The translations under genes and the position numbers were made by a program. Below the pieces are notes generated by a model. The model did not search any database. It was not told the DNA's origin and was given only the letters and a program-made list of their open reading frames with translations. A stretch of 10,638 nt of DNA from NCBI GenBank assembly GCA_003153875.1, contig PMBY01000240.1:6638-17275 (forward strand). Reading direction: 5' to 3'. The DNA comes from Myxococcales bacterium. Its GTDB lineage: Bacteria; Myxococcota; Polyangia; Fen-1088. Below, in pieces: positions 1 to 7,948 of this stretch (positions are counted from its first letter, which is position 1; every line of letters starts with the position of its first letter).

Positions 1-14
1 TTTTCTTGAATCAT
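1..14 (-). CDS. nuoN: NADH-quinone oxidoreductase subunit N, 5' end only (partial, inferred)
   Basis: An ATG at 14-12 on the minus strand starts a frame reading Met-Ile-Gln-Glu before the window ends. It lies 21 bp after the nuoM stop and is preceded by an AGGGA ribosome-binding-like motif (19-23) with a 4-nt spacer. In nuo operons nuoM is almost always followed by nuoN, the third antiporter-like proton-pumping membrane subunit. The identity therefore rests on gene order, because four codons carry no family signal. Another start further left, or a different gene, cannot be excluded. Confidence 0.5.
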
Positions 15-35
15 GGTTTCCCTAGGCAGTCGCAG

Positions 36-1706
36 CTACAGCGGTCGGATGCCCGCAATCAGGCTGAACAGGGTTGTGTTGATCACGTTGAGAATGGCGT
101 AGGGATAGAAGCCGAGCACGATGGCGATGGCGCCCAGGGGATAGAGCACCAGGCGTTCGCGCCACACCAGATCCGGATATCCTTGATAGAGCGGATTGAG
201 TTTTCCCAGAAAGGCGCGGTGGATGGCCCACAGATAGTAGGCCGCGGTGATGATCACGCCGGTGGCCGAGATGATGGTGAACAGCATGAAGGTGGGGAAA
301 GATCCCGTCAGCACCATGAACTCGGAGATAAAGCCGCACATGCCGGGCAGGCCCAGCGACGCAAAGAAGGCCAACCCGGTCATGGCCGAATACTCGGGCA
401 TAACACTGGCCAGCCCGCCGAAGCGCGCGATCTCGCGGTGGTGGGCCCGGTCGTAGATCACGCCGGCGATAAGGAAGAGCATGGACGAGATGATCCCGTG
501 CGAGAACATGTTGAACACCGCACCGGAGATCCCCGCCGGGGTCATGGCCGCCATGCCCAACAGGGTGAAGCCCATGTGGCTGACGGATGAGTAGGCGATG
601 AGTTTCTTGAGATCGGTCTGTGCCAGGCACACGAACGCGGCGTAGACGATGTTGACAACGCCGAAGGCGGCGATGGCGTGCGCGGCCCAGGCGGTGGCAT
701 CGGGCAAGAGCGGATAGTTGAAGCGCAGGATGCCGTAAGGGCCCATCTTCAGGAGAACCCCGGCCAGGATCACGGAGACCGGCGTGGGTGCCTCCACGTG
801 CGCATCCGGCAACCAGGTGTGGAAGGGGAACATCGGGATCTTGATGGCGAACCCGATGAAGAGCGCCACGAAGATGATCTTGGTGAAGGCGAATCCCAGG
901 ATGGGCGCCGCGTGGGTGAACACGCCTTCCCGGCCCTGCTGCGCCAGTGCCAGCAAGTTGAAGGTGTGCCCCGTCGACATGGTTCCATCGGCCAGCATGG
1001 CCGCGTGGCTGCTGTAGTAGATGGCGATCACCGCCAGCAACATCAGCACCGAGCCGACCAGGGTATAGAGGAAGAACTTGATGGCCGCGTATTCCTTGCG
1101 AGGGCCGCCCCAGATCCCGATGAGGAAGTACATCGGGAGCAACATCACCTCCCAGAACACGTAGAACAGGAACATGTCGAGCGACACGAAGGTGCCCATC
1201 ATTCCCGTCTGCAAGAGCAGCAGCATGACCATGTAGCCCGGCACCATGCGCACCGAGAAGTGCTTGGGGTGATGGCCGTCGTCGTGGCCCGACATACCCG
1301 CCATGGCGGTGTACTTGGCCCCGCCCCACCAGGGCATGGAGGCGATGGTGGCCACGAACGAGACCAGCCCGGCGAGCAGAACCATCGAGATGGACAGTCC
1401 GTCCACGCCCATCAGGTACTCGACGTTGAAGGCCTTGATCCAAATGAAGTGTTGCACCAGTTGCACGCCGGTGGCGTGCCCGTTGACCATGGTCCCGGCC
1501 GCGCTCGGGTCGTACCAGTGCCAGGCCAGTAGCGCGCAGGCGAAGGATCCCCCGCTGGTGACCATGGCGATCAGGCGCGCCGCCTGGTCGAGCCCGGTTT
1601 TGGACAGGCCGGCCAGCGAGCGAATCGCGGCGAACAGCACGATGAGCCCCAGCCCGAGCAACGGGAAGAAGGTGGCCCAGCTAAGTACGTTTTGTTGACT
1701 GATCAT
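36..1706 (-). CDS. nuoM: NADH-quinone oxidoreductase subunit M (antiporter-like proton-pumping subunit)
   Basis: Integral inner-membrane subunit of complex I, one of three Mrp-antiporter-like channels that move protons when quinone is reduced. The 556-residue protein is hydrophobic throughout, with many membrane segments. Family hallmarks are FWEVMLLPMYFLIG with channel Glu186, the PMFPFHTWLPDAHVEAPTPV segment with Lys289 just before it, LLKMGPYG with Lys320, DLKKLIAYSSVSHMGF (residues 365-380), and SEF with Glu462. These match the conserved charged residues of the proton path in E. coli NuoM. A short His-rich loop (about residues 140-149) interrupts the region between early helices. The ATG at 1706 is 15 bp after the nuoL stop and is preceded by GGGAG at a 9-nt spacing; the stop is TAG at 36-38. 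Length is slightly above the usual 480-530 residues. Identity is very secure. Confidence 0.97.
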   Translation of the reverse strand: MISQQNVLSWATFFPLLGLGLIVLFAAIRSLAGLSKTGLDQAARLIAMVTSGGSFACALLAWHWYDPSAAGTMVNGHATGVQLVQHFIWIKAFNVEYLMGVDGLSISMVLLAGLVSFVATIASMPWWGGAKYTAMAGMSGHDDGHHPKHFSVRMVPGYMVMLLLLQTGMMGTFVSLDMFLFYVFWEVMLLPMYFLIGIWGGPRKEYAAIKFFLYTLVGSVLMLLAVIAIYYSSHAAMLADGTMSTGHTFNLLALAQQGREGVFTHAAPILGFAFTKIIFVALFIGFAIKIPMFPFHTWLPDAHVEAPTPVSVILAGVLLKMGPYGILRFNYPLLPDATAWAAHAIAAFGVVNIVYAAFVCLAQTDLKKLIAYSSVSHMGFTLLGMAAMTPAGISGAVFNMFSHGIISSMLFLIAGVIYDRAHHREIARFGGLASVMPEYSAMTGLAFFASLGLPGMCGFISEFMVLTGSFPTFMLFTIISATGVIITAAYYLWAIHRAFLGKLNPLYQGYPDLVWRERLVLYPLGAIAIVLGFYPYAILNVINTTLFSLIAGIRPL

Positions 1707-1721
1707 CAGGGTTGGCTCCCA

Positions 1722-3995
1722 TCACTTGATGAGGAAGTTGAGCAGAACGACAACCAGCGCGCCGGCCAGCGCGCCGTAGAGGTAGGTCTGGATGCGGCCG
1801 GTTTGTACGCGGCGCAAACCACGCCCGGCTCCGATGGTGCAATCAGCGATTAGATTCACTGCCCCGTCGACGATGTACTTGTCAATGGCGCCATCCACGT
1901 TGGCAACCAGTCGCGTGACGGCTCCTGCCAGGTTCACCGCGCCGTCGACCAGCCGGCTGTCGATCCAGGACAAGATGCGCGCGAACACCAGTGAGCCACG
2001 CACCACCGTGGCCCCATAGATCTCGTCAAGGTAGTACTTGTTGTACACCACCGTCCAGGCGCGCTTCCAGCGTGCCAGCAGTTGCGCGGGCACCGGGCTC
2101 TTTCCGTCGCGGTACAGGGCGCGCGCAAACAGCCAGCCCACGGCGCCGGCTGACACGCCGATGACTTGGAACAACCACTCCACCCAGTGCGGGTGCTCGG
2201 TGAAATGAACCGTGGCCGGCAGCGAGGGCTCCAGGAAGTATTCCAGGATGGGCGGCCGGTGGGTCCACAAGGCCGGAAGCCCGAGCAGCGAGGCCAGCAC
2301 CGCGCCGCTGGCCAGCACGACCAGCACGCTGGTTATGCTCAGTGGCGATTCCTTCGGTGCAGTTCCGTGGCCGTGGCCGTCTTCGTGCCCATGGCCGCCC
2401 CGGTACTCGCCGGTGAAGGTCATGTAGTAGCTGCGGAACATGTAGAAGGCCGTGCCCGTGGCCACGATGATGCCCACGCAATAGATGAGCGGGCCCAACC
2501 AGGCCGCCGGCATGCCCAGCAACGACATATGTTGCTGACTGAACGCCTTCCACAGGATCTCGTCCTTCGAGTAGAAACCGCTGGCAATGGGGAAGCCGGC
2601 AATGGCGATGCACGCCCAGAGGTAGGTCTTCTTGGTGACGGGCATGAGCTTGCCCAGCCCACCCATCTTGCGCATGTCCTGTTCGTGATGGCAGGCGAGA
2701 ATCACCGAGCCTGACCCAAGGAAGAGCGCGGCCTTGAAAAAGGCATGGGTGAGCAGGTGGTAGGCGCCGGCCCAGTAGGCGCCCACGCCCACGCCGATGA
2801 ACATGAAACCAAGTTGCGACACGGTGGAGTAGGCCAGAACTTTCTTAATGTCGTACTGGAAAAATCCGATGGAGGCGCCGAACAGCGCGGTCAGTGCGCC
2901 AATCAGCGCGACCCAACCCATGGCCGTGGGCGAGAGCGCAAAAATGAAATTCAGCCGCGCCACCATGTAGACACCCGCGGTGACCATGGTGGCGGCGTGG
3001 ATCAAAGCCGAAACCGGCGTAGGACCAGCCATGGCGTCGGGCAACCACACCGACAGGGGAAGCTGGGCGCTCTTGCCCATCGCGCCCACGAACAGCAGGA
3101 TGCCCACCATGGCGAGCAGCCCGAAGCCGAAGAGCTTCTGGTGCAAGAGCCGATCGGCTACGCCGGTGGCCTGCACCACCACCTGATCGCGCAACTGGCG
3201 AAAGTTGAGTGTGGGGCCGATCTCGATGATGGCCTCGCGATGCTCCGCCTCGGCGCTGTTCGTGGCAGGCTCACCCGAAAAGATGCGCAGCTGCTGGCCG
3301 GGCACATTCGCCTGGTAGCTCAGTTTGCCGGTCGGCAGCTCGTGCCAAACGCCCCCAAGACCCCAGAACAGCAAGAACAGACCCAGAATGAATCCGAAGT
3401 CGCCAAAGCGGTTGACCACGAACGCCTTCATGCCCGCCGCCGCCTTGGCCGGATCCGTGTACCAGAAGGCAATCAGCAGGTAGCTGCACAGACCCACGCC
3501 CTCCCAACCAAAGAACATGATGACGAAGTTGTCGCCCATGACCAGCAACAACATGGAAAAGATGAACAGGTTGAGATAGGCGAAGAAGCGCCAGTAGGCG
3601 GGATCTTCGGCCATGTAGCCGATCGAGAAGATGTGGATCAAGGTGCCGATGCCCGTCACCACCAGGACCATCATCATGCCCAGCGGATCCAGGGCAAAGG
3701 CCAGGTCCACGTGCACGGGACCGGCCGTCAGCACCGTCCACAGCGTGTTTTGCAGGAAGCGTTCCTCGCCCGGCAGGCCCAGCATCTTGGCAAAGGCGAC
3801 ACAGCCCACGGCAAAGGAGAGCACCATGGCCCCGACCGCGACAATGTGAATGGCCGGCTTGCCGAGCTTGCGCTGCAGCCACCAGCCACAGGTGGTGTTG
3901 ATAACCGCGCCCAACAGCGGGAAGAGGGGAATCAGCCAGAGAAAGCCAGCCGGGGTGACCGCGAGCGGGGCGAGCTGTTGTACGGCGTGTTCCAT
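1722..3995 (-). CDS. nuoL: NADH-quinone oxidoreductase subunit L (distal proton-pumping subunit with lateral helix)
   Basis: The distal antiporter-like subunit of the complex I membrane arm, whose C-terminal lateral amphipathic helix runs along the other pump subunits. Visible hallmarks are FFGWEGVGLCSYLLI with channel Glu165, NRFGDFGF (195-202), GKSAQLPLSVWLPDAM with Lys308, PTPVSALIHAATMVTAG (His333), YDIKKVLAYSTVSQLGFMF (381-399) and SGFYSKDEI (472-480). The C-terminus has NKYYLDEIYGATVVRG (652-667), then a VDGAVNL motif repeated at 683 and 710, LRRVQTGRIQTYLYG, and a final membrane helix. At 757 residues it is longer than E. coli NuoL (613). Most of the excess is a hydrophilic insertion at about 212-259, a His/Gly loop at 534-544 and the extended C-terminal region. 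The ATG at 3995 follows the nuoK stop by 9 bp, and the AAGGG ribosome site overlaps that TAA, which suggests coupled translation. Confidence 0.97.
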   Translation of the reverse strand: MEHAVQQLAPLAVTPAGFLWLIPLFPLLGAVINTTCGWWLQRKLGKPAIHIVAVGAMVLSFAVGCVAFAKMLGLPGEERFLQNTLWTVLTAGPVHVDLAFALDPLGMMMVLVVTGIGTLIHIFSIGYMAEDPAYWRFFAYLNLFIFSMLLLVMGDNFVIMFFGWEGVGLCSYLLIAFWYTDPAKAAAGMKAFVVNRFGDFGFILGLFLLFWGLGGVWHELPTGKLSYQANVPGQQLRIFSGEPATNSAEAEHREAIIEIGPTLNFRQLRDQVVVQATGVADRLLHQKLFGFGLLAMVGILLFVGAMGKSAQLPLSVWLPDAMAGPTPVSALIHAATMVTAGVYMVARLNFIFALSPTAMGWVALIGALTALFGASIGFFQYDIKKVLAYSTVSQLGFMFIGVGVGAYWAGAYHLLTHAFFKAALFLGSGSVILACHHEQDMRKMGGLGKLMPVTKKTYLWACIAIAGFPIASGFYSKDEILWKAFSQQHMSLLGMPAAWLGPLIYCVGIIVATGTAFYMFRSYYMTFTGEYRGGHGHEDGHGHGTAPKESPLSITSVLVVLASGAVLASLLGLPALWTHRPPILEYFLEPSLPATVHFTEHPHWVEWLFQVIGVSAGAVGWLFARALYRDGKSPVPAQLLARWKRAWTVVYNKYYLDEIYGATVVRGSLVFARILSWIDSRLVDGAVNLAGAVTRLVANVDGAIDKYIVDGAVNLIADCTIGAGRGLRRVQTGRIQTYLYGALAGALVVVLLNFLIK

Positions 3996-4004
3996 GGCCA
4001 GCCC

Positions 4005-4328
4005 TTATTGCCTCAGCGACGCAATGTTGGCCGTGTCGATGCTGCGGATCATCTGGTAGATGGCCAGGATAATGGCCAGTCCCACAGCGGCCTCGGCGGC
4101 GGCCAGCACGATGACGAAAAGCGCGAAGATCTGCCCGGATAGGCCGCCCGCCACATAGTAGTTGAAGGCCACCAGATTGACATTGGCGCCGTTGAGAATC
4201 AGTTCGATCCCCATGAGCATCGCGACAGCGTTGCGCCGGGTGAGCACAGTCATCAGGCCAAAGCAGAACAGCAGGCCGCCCACGACCAGGAAATGGCTCA
4301 ATGAAAGGTGCCCCATCATTTCAGTCAT
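4005..4328 (-). CDS. nuoK: NADH-quinone oxidoreductase subunit K (small membrane subunit)
   Basis: A 107-residue membrane protein with three predicted helices, the usual size for NuoK, which is homologous to MrpC and links the E-channel region to the pump subunits. Two buried glutamates essential in E. coli (Glu36 and Glu72) correspond to Glu42 in MGIELILNGANVNLVAF and Glu79 in LAAAEAAVGLAI. The start at 4328 overlaps the end of nuoJ by 8 bp and is supported by AAGGA at 4337-4341 with an 8-nt spacer. Internal ATGs at 4319 and 4316 are possible but have no better site. The stop TAA at 4007-4005 also forms part of the nuoL ribosome-binding site, so nuoJ, nuoK and nuoL look translationally coupled. 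Confidence 0.97.
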   Translation of the reverse strand: MTEMMGHLSLSHFLVVGGLLFCFGLMTVLTRRNAVAMLMGIELILNGANVNLVAFNYYVAGGLSGQIFALFVIVLAAAEAAVGLAIILAIYQMIRSIDTANIASLRQ

Positions 4329-4824
4329 CTTTGATTTCCTTGCGCGCCACTACAATCGCGCCGATCAGGGTGGCCAGCAGAACCACTGAGGCCACTTCGA
4401 AAGGCAGCAACCAGGTCCCGAGCAGGCCATTGCCAATGGCGGCGGAAGTCTCGTGGCTTTCCGGCCGCAACACGACCTTCCAAGGTGCCCAAATGGCGAT
4501 AAAGGACAGCAGGGTACCGGTCAGCGCGAAGAGAATCGCGCCCGAAACCAAACCGACGTTTTGATTGGAAACCTCGATTTCCTTGATCTGACTGGTGAGC
4601 ATGACCGCGAAGATGATCAGCACCAGCACGCCGCCGATGTACACCAGCAACTGCGTGACCGCGAGAAAGTCGGCCGAGAGCAGCACGTACAGGCCGCCCA
4701 CTCCGACCAGCGCCGAGAGCAGACCCATGGCGCTCCAGAAAATGTTCTTCGACATGGGCACGCCGGCCGCGCCCACCACGGCGGCCAGGGCAAACAGGTA
4801 GAAGACCGCTAGGTTGGTGTGCAT
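4321..4824 (-). CDS. nuoJ: NADH-quinone oxidoreductase subunit J (membrane subunit)
   Basis: A membrane subunit (homologous to ND6) with about five helices that helps couple the quinone cavity to the pump channels. The signature is the conserved third-helix region, here ADFLAVTQLLVYIGGVLVLI (residues 51-70), where structures of the family show a pi-bulge. The chosen start gives 167 residues beginning MHTNLAVFYLFAL and lies 2 bp after the nuoI TAG, with AAGGG just upstream. An upstream in-frame ATG at 4884 would add 20 Gly/Arg/Ala-rich residues lying inside nuoI and is rejected. The C-terminus (ARKEIKDD) overlaps the first codons of nuoK by 8 bp. No unusual insertion is visible. Confidence 0.95.
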   Translation of the reverse strand: MHTNLAVFYLFALAAVVGAAGVPMSKNIFWSAMGLLSALVGVGGLYVLLSADFLAVTQLLVYIGGVLVLIIFAVMLTSQIKEIEVSNQNVGLVSGAILFALTGTLLSFIAIWAPWKVVLRPESHETSAAIGNGLLGTWLLPFEVASVVLLATLIGAIVVARKEIKDD

Positions 4825-4826
4825 GG

Positions 4827-5417
4827 CTATCCCTTGTCCCTGCCGAGAGCCGGCGCGGCCCAATCCGGGGCCGGCGCGGCCCACACCCGCGAGGCAAGAT
4901 ACACGCGCATGAGCGAGCCCGCCGGCGCGCGGGGCGCATCTTGGCCTTTGACCGGTCGGTAGAATGGCACCGGCTTGGCCGCATCAGGCACCCAGCGGAA
5001 GACCAGATTCTCCACCACCCTCACGGTCGACTCGAACTCGCGCGTGTGCGCGATGGCGCCGGTCGGGCAAGGTTCGACGCACAGGCCGCAGAACATGCAC
5101 TTGGACTCGTCGATGTCGAACTGGGTGATGACCCGCTGTTTGGGATTGGCCGGATCCTTGTCGACCGCAATCTTGATCACGTCGATGGGACAGGCGCGCG
5201 CGCAGGCCAGACAGCCGGTGCACACGGCTAGGTCGACTTCCAGGAAACCGCGGTAGCGCGACGGCAGCATGTCGGCCACGCGCTTTTCCGTACGGTCGGG
5301 ATACTGAATGGTGATGGGCCGCCGGAGCATGTACGACAGGGTGACGGACAGGCCCTGCCAGAACGTCTGTACGACGTCTGTGATGGCGCCGAAGTAGTTG
5401 CGAACCGTTTCAGGCAT
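4827..5417 (-). CDS. nuoI: NADH-quinone oxidoreductase subunit I (2x[4Fe-4S] ferredoxin-like)
   Basis: A peripheral iron-sulfur subunit that passes electrons through clusters N6a and N6b toward N2 on NuoB. Two complete CxxCxxCxxxCP motifs are present: Cys66, 69, 72 with Cys76, and Cys107, 110, 113 with Cys117. Each has the trailing proline typical of ferredoxin folds. The N-terminal part (WQGLSVTLSYMLRRPITIQYP) matches the family's membrane-associating amphipathic region. The 196-residue length is slightly above E. coli (180), and the excess is an Ala/Pro/Trp tail containing a 7-residue repeat (WAAPAPD, WAAPALG). The start at 5417 is 6 bp after the nuoH stop with no obvious ribosome site, so re-initiation is likely. 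With NuoG absent from the operon, this would be the most upstream cluster protein encoded here and the natural entry point for an alternative donor (inference). Confidence 0.97.
   Translation of the reverse strand: MPETVRNYFGAITDVVQTFWQGLSVTLSYMLRRPITIQYPDRTEKRVADMLPSRYRGFLEVDLAVCTGCLACARACPIDVIKIAVDKDPANPKQRVITQFDIDESKCMFCGLCVEPCPTGAIAHTREFESTVRVVENLVFRWVPDAAKPVPFYRPVKGQDAPRAPAGSLMRVYLASRVWAAPAPDWAAPALGRDKG
4849..4883 (-). repeat. 21-bp-period tandem duplication in the 3' end of nuoI
   Basis: The 14-bp sequence GCCGGCGCGGCCCA occurs at 4849-4862 and again at 4870-4883 on the plus strand, an offset of exactly 21 bp. It encodes the NuoI tail heptads WAAPAPD and WAAPALG. It looks like a small in-frame tandem duplication outside the iron-sulfur domain. 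Confidence 0.75.
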
Positions 5418-5423
5418 CGAGAG

Positions 5424-6800
5424 CTACCAATTTGAAAGATCCACCCGGGCGCCTTTGACCTGCGCGATATTCTTGCGCGTCCGCACAGCAAACTTCACCA
5501 GCAGGAGAGCCACGCCCAGGCTGATCACCAGGCCAGACGCCAGGTGCACGGACGCGGGGACCATCACCCAGAACAAGGTGAAGATGAAGCAGGCGAAAGC
5601 ACCTGGCACCAGGTATTTCCAGCACAGGGACATCATCTGATCCACGCGCACGCGCGGCAGGGTCCAGCGCAGCCAGATGAACAGGATGACGAGCAGCCAG
5701 GTCTTGACCGCGAATACCAGCAGCGAAGCGGACTGCCAGCCGAACCACACCAGGGTCGGGAAAACATCCGTGCCGCGGGTCTGAGTGATCATCTCCACCG
5801 ACACGCCCGGGATCTGCCAGCCGCCCAGGAACAGGGTGACCGCGAGCGCACCCATGACCCACATGTTGGCCCACTCCACCATCAGGAAGAGCGCGATGCG
5901 GAAGCCGGAGTACTCGGCGTGATAGCCCGCGACCAGCTCCGATTCAGCCTCGGGCAAATCGAAGGGCGTGCGGTTGCCTTCGGCCAGCGAAGCGGTCAAG
6001 GCGATGAAGAACGCGACAAAGGCCGCCGGGTTCTGGCACGCGAACCACTGCCAGGGCCAGCCGCCCTGGGCGCGGATGATTCCCTGCATGGACAGGGTCC
6101 CGGCCATCATGACCGGGACCATGATGGCGATCCCTGCCGGGATCTCGTACGACACCACCTGGGCTGCGCCGCGCACGGCACCGAAGAGTGCCCACTTGGA
6201 ATTGGAGGCCCAGCCCGACACCAAGATACCGACGACGATAAAGGCGCTGGTTGCGGTCAGGTAGAACACGCCCACGTTGAGGTCCGCCACCACCACGCTT
6301 TCCCCAAAGGGCAAGACGACAAAGGGAAGGGTCAGCCCCACCATGGAGAAGTAGGGCGCGGCCCGGAAAAGCAAACGGTCTGCCTCGGCCGGAATCAGAT
6401 CCTCTTTGAAGAGCATCTTGAACGCGTCGGCCACCCAGGAAATGAACCCGAAAACGCCGGGCCGGTTGGGTCCGATGCGGCTCTGCATGCGTCCCGCGAT
6501 GCGACGCTCGACCCAGGTCGTCACGCCGGCAAACACAGCGGTGTAGAGCGAGACGAAGGTCCCCTCGACGAGCAAAATCACTCCGTACCAGGTATCGCGA
6601 TACAGGCTGTGCCCCAGATCCCAGCCCAGCCGTTGGGCCACGGCGTTCAGCGCCTCGGGCCGGTTGAACGGCAGCATGAGCAGGAGCACCAGGTAGAGCA
6701 GGAACGGCAGCGCCAGCATGAAGAACAGCGTGGTCGCCAGCGCGGTTTTGGGATAGCGCGTAGTCAGCGAAGTGGAATCGAGAGCGGTCGTGATTCTCAC
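5424..6800 (-). CDS. nuoH: NADH-quinone oxidoreductase subunit H (quinone-chamber membrane subunit)
   Basis: The membrane subunit that forms much of the quinone cavity and its link to the proton channels. Hallmarks are [18 protein letters not shown] (98-115), [14 protein letters not shown] (129-142), FAGW-equivalent [15 protein letters not shown] (196-210), SYEI, and the acidic loop [20 protein letters not shown] (274-293) with Glu274, Asp281, Glu284, Glu286 and Glu288, followed by [14 protein letters not shown] closes the core. At 458 residues it is much longer than E. coli NuoH (325). About 60 extra N-terminal residues add a hydrophobic helix (about 21-43), and the C-terminus adds another (about 418-436). 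The GTG start at 6800 overlaps the nuoD TGA as GTGA and has GGAG 8 nt upstream. That direct overlap leaves no room for nuoEFG. The long N-terminus is in frame without a better internal start. Confidence 0.96.
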   Translation of the reverse strand: MRITTALDSTSLTTRYPKTALATTLFFMLALPFLLYLVLLLMLPFNRPEALNAVAQRLGWDLGHSLYRDTWYGVILLVEGTFVSLYTAVFAGVTTWVERRIAGRMQSRIGPNRPGVFGFISWVADAFKMLFKEDLIPAEADRLLFRAAPYFSMVGLTLPFVVLPFGESVVVADLNVGVFYLTATSAFIVVGILVSGWASNSKWALFGAVRGAAQVVSYEIPAGIAIMVPVMMAGTLSMQGIIRAQGGWPWQWFACQNPAAFVAFFIALTASLAEGNRTPFDLPEAESELVAGYHAEYSGFRIALFLMVEWANMWVMGALAVTLFLGGWQIPGVSVEMITQTRGTDVFPTLVWFGWQSASLLVFAVKTWLLVILFIWLRWTLPRVRVDQMMSLCWKYLVPGAFACFIFTLFWVMVPASVHLASGLVISLGVALLLVKFAVRTRKNIAQVKGARVDLSNW

Positions 6801-7948
6801 CGGTCAATCTCCGGGGCAACGACATCCAGCGAGGCGATGAGCGCGATCAGGTCAGCAATCATCAGTCCTTGCGACAGTTCTTCGATGATTCCCATGGCCA
6901 TGAAGCTGCCGGTGCGCACACGCACCCGGTAGGCCTTCTCTGACCCGTCGGACACGACGTAGTAGCACATGGTACCGCGCGCCGACTCCACCCGTCCCAT
7001 GGCCTCGCCCGGCTCGGGCTTCGGCTTGCGTAGGACCTTGGCCATGATCTCGCCCTCGGGCAGCTTGGCGAGCGCCTGGCGAACAATCTTGGAGGATTCC
7101 AGCATCTCCAGCACACGCACGGCGTAGCGATCCCAACAGTCCCCAACCGCTCCCATCTTTCCCTGACCCACGGGCACATCGAACTGGAACTCAGGATAGG
7201 CGCCATAGGCCAGGTCGCGGCGCGCGTCCCATGAAATTCCCGAGCCGCGCAGATTCGGGCCGCATAGGCCGTAGGCAACGGCCTTGTCGCGACTGATGAC
7301 CGCGACGTTGGCCAACCGCTTGACGTAGATTTGGTTGAGCGAGATCAGCCGGTCATATTCCTGGACGTAGCTGTCCAGGTGATCGAGGTAGCGCAGGATC
7401 TTTTCGCCCCATCCCTCGGGCGCGTCGAACGACACGCCGCCGATGCGCGCGTAGTTGAAGGTCAGGCGCGCCCCGCACAGTTCTTCCAGTAGGTCGTTGA
7501 TGGCCTCGCGCTCGCGCAGGGCGTGGGTGAGCGGCGTGGATGCGCCGATGTCGGAGGCCATGGTGCCGACCGCCACCCAGTGGTTGGAGATGCGGCACAG
7601 CTCGCCCGCGATGGCGCGCAGGTACTTGGCGCGCGGAGGAATCTCGACCTTGAGCAGCCGCTCGACCGCGATGGCGTAGCCTTCATTGGCAAACATGGCC
7701 GCCAGGTAGTCGATGCGGTCGGTAAATGGCATGAAGCCCGGGTAGCCGACGGTCTCGCCAATCTTCTCCATCCCGCGGTGCAAGTACCCAATGTCCGGGA
7801 TCGAGCGGCGGATGATTTCGCCGTTGGTCTGGGTGACGAAGTCGATAACCCCGTGGGTCGATGGATGCTGCGGCCCGAAGTTGATGACGATCTCTTCGTC
7901 CGACGGGGTCATACGCCCAAGGATTCGCCGTTCGACTGGCTCAGCCAT
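6797..7948 (-). CDS. nuoD: NADH-quinone oxidoreductase subunit D (49-kDa quinone-site subunit)
   Basis: A peripheral subunit that forms the quinone-reduction site next to cluster N2; evolutionarily it derives from the large subunit of [NiFe] hydrogenases. Visible motifs are [12 protein letters not shown], with His32 matching Thermus Nqo4 His38, [10 protein letters not shown] (53-62), and TDRIDYL with Tyr81 matching Thermus Tyr87. His32 and Tyr81 are the pair proposed to hold the quinone head group. [20 protein letters not shown] and the canonical C-terminus [13 protein letters not shown] are also present. Hydrogenase-type metal-binding cysteines are absent, as expected. The length of 383 residues is normal for a separate NuoD not fused to NuoC. 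The ATG at 7948 overlaps the end of nuoC by 8 bp and is driven by a strong AAGGAG site inside the nuoC tail. The gene ends in the GTGA overlap with nuoH. Confidence 0.97.
   Translation of the reverse strand: MAEPVERRILGRMTPSDEEIVINFGPQHPSTHGVIDFVTQTNGEIIRRSIPDIGYLHRGMEKIGETVGYPGFMPFTDRIDYLAAMFANEGYAIAVERLLKVEIPPRAKYLRAIAGELCRISNHWVAVGTMASDIGASTPLTHALREREAINDLLEELCGARLTFNYARIGGVSFDAPEGWGEKILRYLDHLDSYVQEYDRLISLNQIYVKRLANVAVISRDKAVAYGLCGPNLRGSGISWDARRDLAYGAYPEFQFDVPVGQGKMGAVGDCWDRYAVRVLEMLESSKIVRQALAKLPEGEIMAKVLRKPKPEPGEAMGRVESARGTMCYYVVSDGSEKAYRVRVRTGSFMAMGIIEELSQGLMIADLIALIASLDVVAPEIDR

Noticed and set aside
22..1443. Minus-strand 473-codon frame overlapping nuoM in another phase
   Set aside because: It is an Arg/His/Gly-rich shadow frame without membrane segments. 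The nuoM frame carries all family motifs.
2745..4142. Long plus-strand open frame (465 codons) opposite nuoL
   Set aside because: The translation is rich in His, Gln, Gly, Asp and Arg with no domain, as expected for the antisense of a GC-rich membrane protein gene. The minus strand holds a secure nuoL.
4825..4884. Upstream start for nuoJ at 4884
   Set aside because: It adds 20 Gly/Arg-rich residues inside nuoI. The ATG at 4824, right after the nuoI stop, gives the normal N-terminus.
5544..6932. Long plus-strand open frame (462 codons) opposite nuoH
   Set aside because: It has the same antisense composition, no ribosome site and no recognisable motif, and nuoH on the other strand is unambiguous.
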